From: Bacteroidota bacterium
GTDB taxonomy: Bacteria > Bacteroidota > Bacteroidia > Chitinophagales > Chitinophagaceae
Length of the DNA stretch: 9,588 nt
Reading direction: 5' to 3'
Assembly (NCBI GenBank): GCA_028875955.1
Contig: JAGWTX010000050.1
Location: 1-9,588, forward strand
In this document: piece after piece, positions 5,793 through 9,588 of the stretch
Layout of the letters: each line of letters begins with the position of its first letter
How positions within the stretch are numbered: position 1 is the stretch's first letter
Program-made: the position numbers and the translations under genes
Notes under the pieces: generated by a model
The model's input: only the letters and a program-made list of their open reading frames with translations
Told to the model about the DNA's origin: nothing
The model's database searches: none

Positions 5793-6815
5793 ATGACAAG
5801 GATCTCTTTTGATGAAATGAAAGCCACCATACAAAAGGCTTTTATCAGGGCAGGCATGCCGGAAGACAGGGCCGATATCTGTGCCAGGATACATACGGAG
5901 TCTACTGCTGATGGCGTTAATTCACATGGTGTAAACCGGGTTGAAAGATTTGTGGAATACCTCTCCAATGGTTGGGTAGATGCGCAGGCATCTCCTACGC
6001 TGGTAAATAATTTAGGGGCATTGGAAATTTACAATGGTAACCTGGGACCTGGTATACTGAATGCAATTTTTGCGATGAACAGAGCCATACAATTGGCCGA
6101 TAGCAACGGAGTTGGCTGGGTAAGCCTGCAAAATACCACGCATTGGATGCGGGGAGGTACTTATGGCTGGCTGGCTGCACAAAAAGGCTATGTAGGGATT
6201 TGCTGGACAAATACGGAAAGATGCATGCCGCCCTGGGGAGGCAAAGCCGAAGGTATCGGCAATAACCCATTTGTAATGGCAGTACCCAGAAAGGAAGGTC
6301 CGCTTGTTTTGGACATGGCCATGTCACAATACTCTTATGGAAAAGTTTGGGGTACCAGGGATAAAAAACAAAAATTACCTTATCCGGGTGGGTTTGATCA
6401 CAATGGCCAGTTAACCGATGATCCGGGTATTATTTCTGAAACAAGAAGGATTTTGCCTATGGGAATGTGGAAGGGATCCGGTTTTGCCATCATGCTCGAT
6501 TTAATATCAGCCCTTAGCTCAGGTGGACTGACCACTGCAGGAATTGACAAAGTTGGCAAAGGTAGTGGTGGGGGAAGTAATCAGATCTTTATTGCAGTAA
6601 ATGCCTCAAAGATCAATACGCAGGAATTTATAGACCATGCACTCAACGAAACCATCAGCCAGATCAAATCATCAGAGCCTGCCAAAGAAAAAGGTGAGAT
6701 CTATTTTCCCGGCGAACAATCGATGAAAACCAGAAAAGAGAATATGGAACTGGGCATACCCATCGATGATGGCGTATGGGCGAAAATCAAAGAACTGGCC
6801 AATTCAGTATCCTGA
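5793..6815 (+). CDS. yiaK: YiaK-type 2,3-diketo-L-gulonate reductase (3-dehydro-L-gulonate 2-dehydrogenase)
   Basis: The 340-residue enzyme belongs to the malate/L-lactate dehydrogenase-like family (Ldh_2), which has its own cofactor fold unlike the Rossmann dehydrogenases. By motif order it is very close to E. coli YiaK, which reduces 2,3-diketo-L-gulonate to 3-keto-L-gulonate with NADH. The matching landmarks are S-H-G-V-N-R with the catalytic histidine H45, the H-W-M-R-G-G-x-Y-G-W segment (117-126), G-I-C-W-T-N (135-140), M-P-P-W-G (145-149), R-R-I-L-P-M-G-x-W-K-G-S-G (218-230) and a C-terminal V-W-A-K-I. Length is normal for the family. I chose the ATG at 5793; the frame extends ten codons further to a TTG, but the family starts near M-T-R-I-S-F. 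No Shine-Dalgarno is visible, as is common in Bacteroidota. The MDR dehydrogenase gene starts 13 bp after its stop, so they form an operon. The true substrate may be another keto-aldonate. Confidence 0.9.
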   Translation: MTRISFDEMKATIQKAFIRAGMPEDRADICARIHTESTADGVNSHGVNRVERFVEYLSNGWVDAQASPTLVNNLGALEIYNGNLGPGILNAIFAMNRAIQLADSNGVGWVSLQNTTHWMRGGTYGWLAAQKGYVGICWTNTERCMPPWGGKAEGIGNNPFVMAVPRKEGPLVLDMAMSQYSYGKVWGTRDKKQKLPYPGGFDHNGQLTDDPGIISETRRILPMGMWKGSGFAIMLDLISALSSGGLTTAGIDKVGKGSGGGSNQIFIAVNASKINTQEFIDHALNETISQIKSSEPAKEKGEIYFPGEQSMKTRKENMELGIPIDDGVWAKIKELANSVS

Positions 6816-6828
6816 CAATATCATCCCC

Positions 6829-7845
6829 ATGAAAGCATTATGCGTGCAAACGCCCAACCAGCTGGTGATTGAGGAAAGACCCCAGCCTCAGATTCAAAGC
6901 CCCGGTGAAGTATTACTCAAAGTAAAAGCCGGTGGTATTTGCGGATCCGATATGCATATCTATCACGGAACCTCTTCCGTGGCCACTTATCCCAGGGTGA
7001 TCGGACACGAAATTGCCGGGGAGATCCTGGCCATCGGTTCATCGGTTTCGCATTTCAAAGTGGGCGACCGGGTTGTGATGGATCCGGTGATCAGTTGCGG
7101 GGAATGTTATCAATGCCGGATCGGCAGACGCAATGTTTGTGGCAAATTACAGGTAAGATCCGTTCATGTGGATGGCGGTTACCAGGAATACCTGGTTTTA
7201 CCGGAAGAAAGCATCTACCGCATCCCCGATGGCTTGACCTGGGAAGAAGCCATCATGATCGAACCCTTTACCATTGCGGAGCAGGTATGCAGCCGGGCAG
7301 AAATCGTACCGGAGGACCAGGTGTTTATCATGGGGGCAGGACCCGTCGGGCTCAGTATCCTGAAAATGGTGAAACTCTATGGCGCTACCTGTTTTGTTTC
7401 GGATATCATGGATAATAAACTGGCTTTCGCCACTGCTTATGGGGCCGACGCTGTGATCAATGTAAAGAACCTCTCTATTCAGGATGAAATAAAAAGACTG
7501 ACAAATGGTAATGGCGCAACCGTAGTCATTGATGCCGCCTGTACAAAAAATTCATTGGAACAGGCCATGGAATGCGTATGTTCTGCAGGGAGGGTGATTA
7601 CACTGGGTTTTGGAAAAGATCCCTCCCATATTCACCAGTTAAGCATAACCGCACGTGAAATAGATATCCGGGGATCCCGGTTACACAATAATAAGTTTCC
7701 ACAGGTGATTGCCAATTTCCAATCGGGTAAACTTCAGGTGAAAGATATGATCACCCATCGGTTTCCCTTTGCAGAAGTGCAGGACGCGCTCAGACTCATG
7801 GAAGATCCTTCGATGGAGAAAGGGAAAGTGGTGCTGCTATTTTAA
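6829..7845 (+). CDS. Zinc-dependent medium-chain dehydrogenase for a polyol or sugar acid
   Basis: The 338-residue cytoplasmic enzyme is of the zinc MDR (sorbitol / L-threonine / L-galactonate dehydrogenase) type. The catalytic-zinc site shows C38 (G-I-C-G-S-D), H60 and E61 (G-H-E) and a further E145. All four structural-zinc cysteines are present (C90, C93, C96, C104). The Rossmann loop G-A-G-P-V-G is at 169-174, and D192 at the end of the next strand points to NAD. The start at 6829 gives M-K-A-L-C-V, the family's usual opening; the upstream extension in the same frame overlaps the preceding gene and is not family-like. It resembles E. coli LgoD (L-galactonate 5-dehydrogenase) in layout more than alcohol dehydrogenases. 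Thirteen bp separate it from the YiaK-type gene, so the pair probably performs two oxidation or reduction steps on one sugar-acid route. Its stop is 12 bp from the stop of the convergent glycosidase gene. Confidence 0.9.
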   Translation: MKALCVQTPNQLVIEERPQPQIQSPGEVLLKVKAGGICGSDMHIYHGTSSVATYPRVIGHEIAGEILAIGSSVSHFKVGDRVVMDPVISCGECYQCRIGRRNVCGKLQVRSVHVDGGYQEYLVLPEESIYRIPDGLTWEEAIMIEPFTIAEQVCSRAEIVPEDQVFIMGAGPVGLSILKMVKLYGATCFVSDIMDNKLAFATAYGADAVINVKNLSIQDEIKRLTNGNGATVVIDAACTKNSLEQAMECVCSAGRVITLGFGKDPSHIHQLSITAREIDIRGSRLHNNKFPQVIANFQSGKLQVKDMITHRFPFAEVQDALRLMEDPSMEKGKVVLLF

Positions 7846-7857
7846 AAAAACCGACAA

Positions 7858-9588
7858 CTATTTTTTCCGGTATTGAACCGCCCATGTTGCTTTCGCATCG
7901 GTTGCGGGCCGAAAACTGATTTTCCGAACATTTTTTATTTTGCTGTTCCCGAGCAGGGTTGCACCCTGTAAGGAAAAACGGGAATACTGAAAATCATCGG
8001 GTTCATACAGATAGATTGTATAATCATCACCCGCCACCAGTTCACTTTCCCCTTTTAACTGTTGCGCTTTCCATTCCAGGGAATTTATCTCCCATGCGCC
8101 ACAACTGATATGCCGGTTGGTAGCCAATAATTGCGGATGGTTTTGCTTTTCGCGAAAACAAAAAACCTGGCAGTGATATTGGGTATCAATCGATTCGGGA
8201 ATAAATGTTTTTGTATGAATACCTTCAAATTTCTTTGTCCAGAATTCAAAGACCAAGTATTCCTTTTTTTCATCCAGCCCCAGATCCCGCAGGGGTAATA
8301 CCTTGTCCCTGTCATCCAGTCTGCCCAGTACCAGCCAGTTTTCCCAGGGCTTTGACAATTCCAATGAAAACAAACCGGTAGTCGTAGCGGTGCTGGCATC
8401 AAAGGGTCGAGGTCCGCTCCCACTCATTTCCAGATCAGCACCGGAAATCAGGTTTGAACGGGATGGGTCTACATCGTATACCTGACCGGGCTGTGTATAT
8501 AAAACAGGAATTGAACGTATGGCTGCATCCATCAGTGGAGAACTTTGGTATTTTTCAGGCTTATCTGTAAGCATGAATAAGGAACCTGTTAAGGAAGTGG
8601 CTACACAACTCCGATAAGCTTCCTGATTGGATAAAACAATATGATCGGGATCATTGCGCCAGATGATATTGTTATAGGAGTTAAACTGTGCCAGCCCCGC
8701 ATAACTATAGCCATCATTCCCTATGCGGCATCCGTCAACCAATCCAACCAGTTCCGGCCGGATTCCCCAACAGGCTAATAAGAAATTATTTTTCCCGATC
8801 CGGTTCCGTACCTCCTGCACCAGTTTCCGGTAGGCCTGGTTGCGATCGATAGAACGCTGTTTGAAATAATCCGCATAACTATTGTATCCTTCATATTTCA
8901 AATGTCTTAATGCATCCAGTTTAAAATAAGACCAGCCCTGGCTGGCAAAACCTGCATATACCGGTGAAACCAATTGATCCAATGTCTTTTGCTGTGAACC
9001 ATCCATGACATACCCGATCCAGTTACCTTTGGCAGGATTTCCCTTTGCGTCTTTTACAAACAGATCCGAGTGATGATAAGCAGCAGCCGAGTCGGCAAAT
9101 GATACGTTTGTCCAGATGGCTGGTGTTAATCCCTTACCTTGGATATATGATGCGAGTGCACCCATTCCGGAAGGAAATTTTGAATTGGGCCTTAGCCAGG
9201 TATCCGGCATGCCGATGGGTTCCTGTTGGTAACCGTCATCGATCTGAAGATAATTGAGACCATATTTTTTTAATTTCTCCGAAAGGACATCCGCTGTCTG
9301 ATGAATATCCTTCTCCGTGATCTGGTTAAAATAGGCAAACCAACTGCACCAGCCTACAACCGGTTTTTTCCATATCCGATAAGTGGAGGGTTCAAAATAA
9401 GATAGTCCCCGGTGCTTTTTAAAATAGTCCGGTTTAAAACGGATCACCAGTTCGGTGCCTGTATAGGAGAGCGCATATTGAAATTGCGGTTCGGGTTCCA
9501 GGGAGAACCTGGGATAGGCTGCATCAAAAGAAAGTAACCAGTCCTGCTTCCTTTCATAAACTGCATTATTCAAAAGACTATGACTGGG
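7858..9588 (-). CDS. GH36-like alpha-galactosidase (clan GH-D), N-terminus outside the window
   Basis: The frame is open to the right edge, so the true start and any signal peptide are missing; 576 codons are visible. Numbering from the TTG at 9571, a beta-rich N-terminal tail (to ~65) leads into a (beta/alpha)8 barrel. Barrel motifs are G-W-C-S-W (74-78), I-D-D-G-Y (111-115), K-L-D with the likely nucleophile D220, and R-I-G-N-D with the likely acid/base D287. These are the clan GH-D signatures of retaining alpha-galactosidases and related enzymes. Residues beyond ~400 form a C-terminal beta-sandwich. The enzyme should release alpha-linked galactose (or a similar sugar) from oligosaccharides; many Bacteroidota homologues are exported, which cannot be judged here. 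Both catalytic aspartates are intact and no frame break is visible. It converges on the dehydrogenase gene with a 12-bp gap holding no convincing hairpin, so the two transcripts probably overlap. Raffinose-synthase-like or alpha-N-acetylgalactosaminidase activity is the main alternative. Confidence 0.87.
   Translation of the reverse strand, partial: PSHSLLNNAVYERKQDWLLSFDAAYPRFSLEPEPQFQYALSYTGTELVIRFKPDYFKKHRGLSYFEPSTYRIWKKPVVGWCSWFAYFNQITEKDIHQTADVLSEKLKKYGLNYLQIDDGYQQEPIGMPDTWLRPNSKFPSGMGALASYIQGKGLTPAIWTNVSFADSAAAYHHSDLFVKDAKGNPAKGNWIGYVMDGSQQKTLDQLVSPVYAGFASQGWSYFKLDALRHLKYEGYNSYADYFKQRSIDRNQAYRKLVQEVRNRIGKNNFLLACWGIRPELVGLVDGCRIGNDGYSYAGLAQFNSYNNIIWRNDPDHIVLSNQEAYRSCVATSLTGSLFMLTDKPEKYQSSPLMDAAIRSIPVLYTQPGQVYDVDPSRSNLISGADLEMSGSGPRPFDASTATTTGLFSLELSKPWENWLVLGRLDDRDKVLPLRDLGLDEKKEYLVFEFWTKKFEGIHTKTFIPESIDTQYHCQVFCFREKQNHPQLLATNRHISCGAWEINSLEWKAQQLKGESELVAGDDYTIYLYEPDDFQYSRFSLQGATLLGNSKIKNVRKISFRPATDAKATWAVQYRKK

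Noticed and set aside
6939..7415. Plus-strand 158-codon frame inside the MDR dehydrogenase
   Set aside because: It is an out-of-frame shadow of a gene whose zinc and cofactor motifs are all in the other frame.
7846..7872. Hairpin between the two convergent genes
   Set aside because: Only a 3-4 bp GC pairing plus A/T runs can be drawn; too weak to call a terminator.
1..9588. CRISPR array, tRNA or other structured RNA gene, retron or defence island
   Set aside because: No regularly spaced direct repeats, no tRNA-like cloverleaf, and no reverse transcriptase, nuclease or toxin-like gene was seen. The only recombinase is the dead IS3 remnant.

Overview
The window looks like a chromosomal segment from a member of the Bacteroidota, probably close to Chitinophagaceae. 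This is an inference from gene content and style: a Bacteroidota-type lipoprotein signal, A-rich leaders with weak or no Shine-Dalgarno sites, moderate GC, and protein families common in that group (a di-haem cytochrome of the reaction-centre-cytochrome type, a membrane-anchored YceI protein, a Tat-exported TIM-barrel sugar isomerase, a GH36-like alpha-galactosidase). No rRNA, tRNA or CRISPR array was seen, and no marker fixes the genus.

Layout. Bases 1-866 are AT-rich and hold a small lipocalin-like lipoprotein gene, followed 20 bp later by the first 12 codons of a second, probably secreted, protein. That second gene is cut at about 867 by the right end of an IS3-family element. Only the catalytic two thirds of the element's OrfB survives (867-~1540); the rest of the element and of the interrupted gene are gone. 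The remnant stops next to a 22-bp perfect hairpin (1547-1594), the terminator of the next gene. That gene, on the minus strand, is a Tat-exported sugar isomerase/epimerase-like protein (1610-2611). A 626-bp intergenic region with a near-perfect 22-bp palindrome and a puzzling open frame separates it from a plus-strand pair: a di-haem c-type cytochrome (3238-3720) and a two-helix membrane protein ending in a YceI domain (3780-4610). Next come a minus-strand D-2-hydroxyacid dehydrogenase (4662-5618), a 174-bp divergent promoter region, and a plus-strand pair made of a YiaK-type 2,3-diketo-L-gulonate reductase (5793-6815) and a zinc-dependent sugar/sugar-acid dehydrogenase (6829-7845). A convergent GH36-like alpha-galactosidase gene (7858-9588) runs off the right edge.

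How the genes may work together. Three adjacent oxidoreductases (hydroxyacid, diketogulonate-type, MDR polyol/aldonate-type), an isomerase-fold protein and a glycosidase suggest that the right two thirds is a sugar and sugar-acid catabolism neighbourhood. No transporter, kinase, aldolase or regulator is visible, so the pathway cannot be closed from this window. The cytochrome/YceI pair is probably a separate envelope unit.

I did not find a convincing new defence, mobile or RNA-based system. The points most worth a second look are the IS-mediated gene wreckage at the left, the open frame and palindrome upstream of the isomerase, the cytochrome-YceI pairing, and the compact oxidoreductase cluster.
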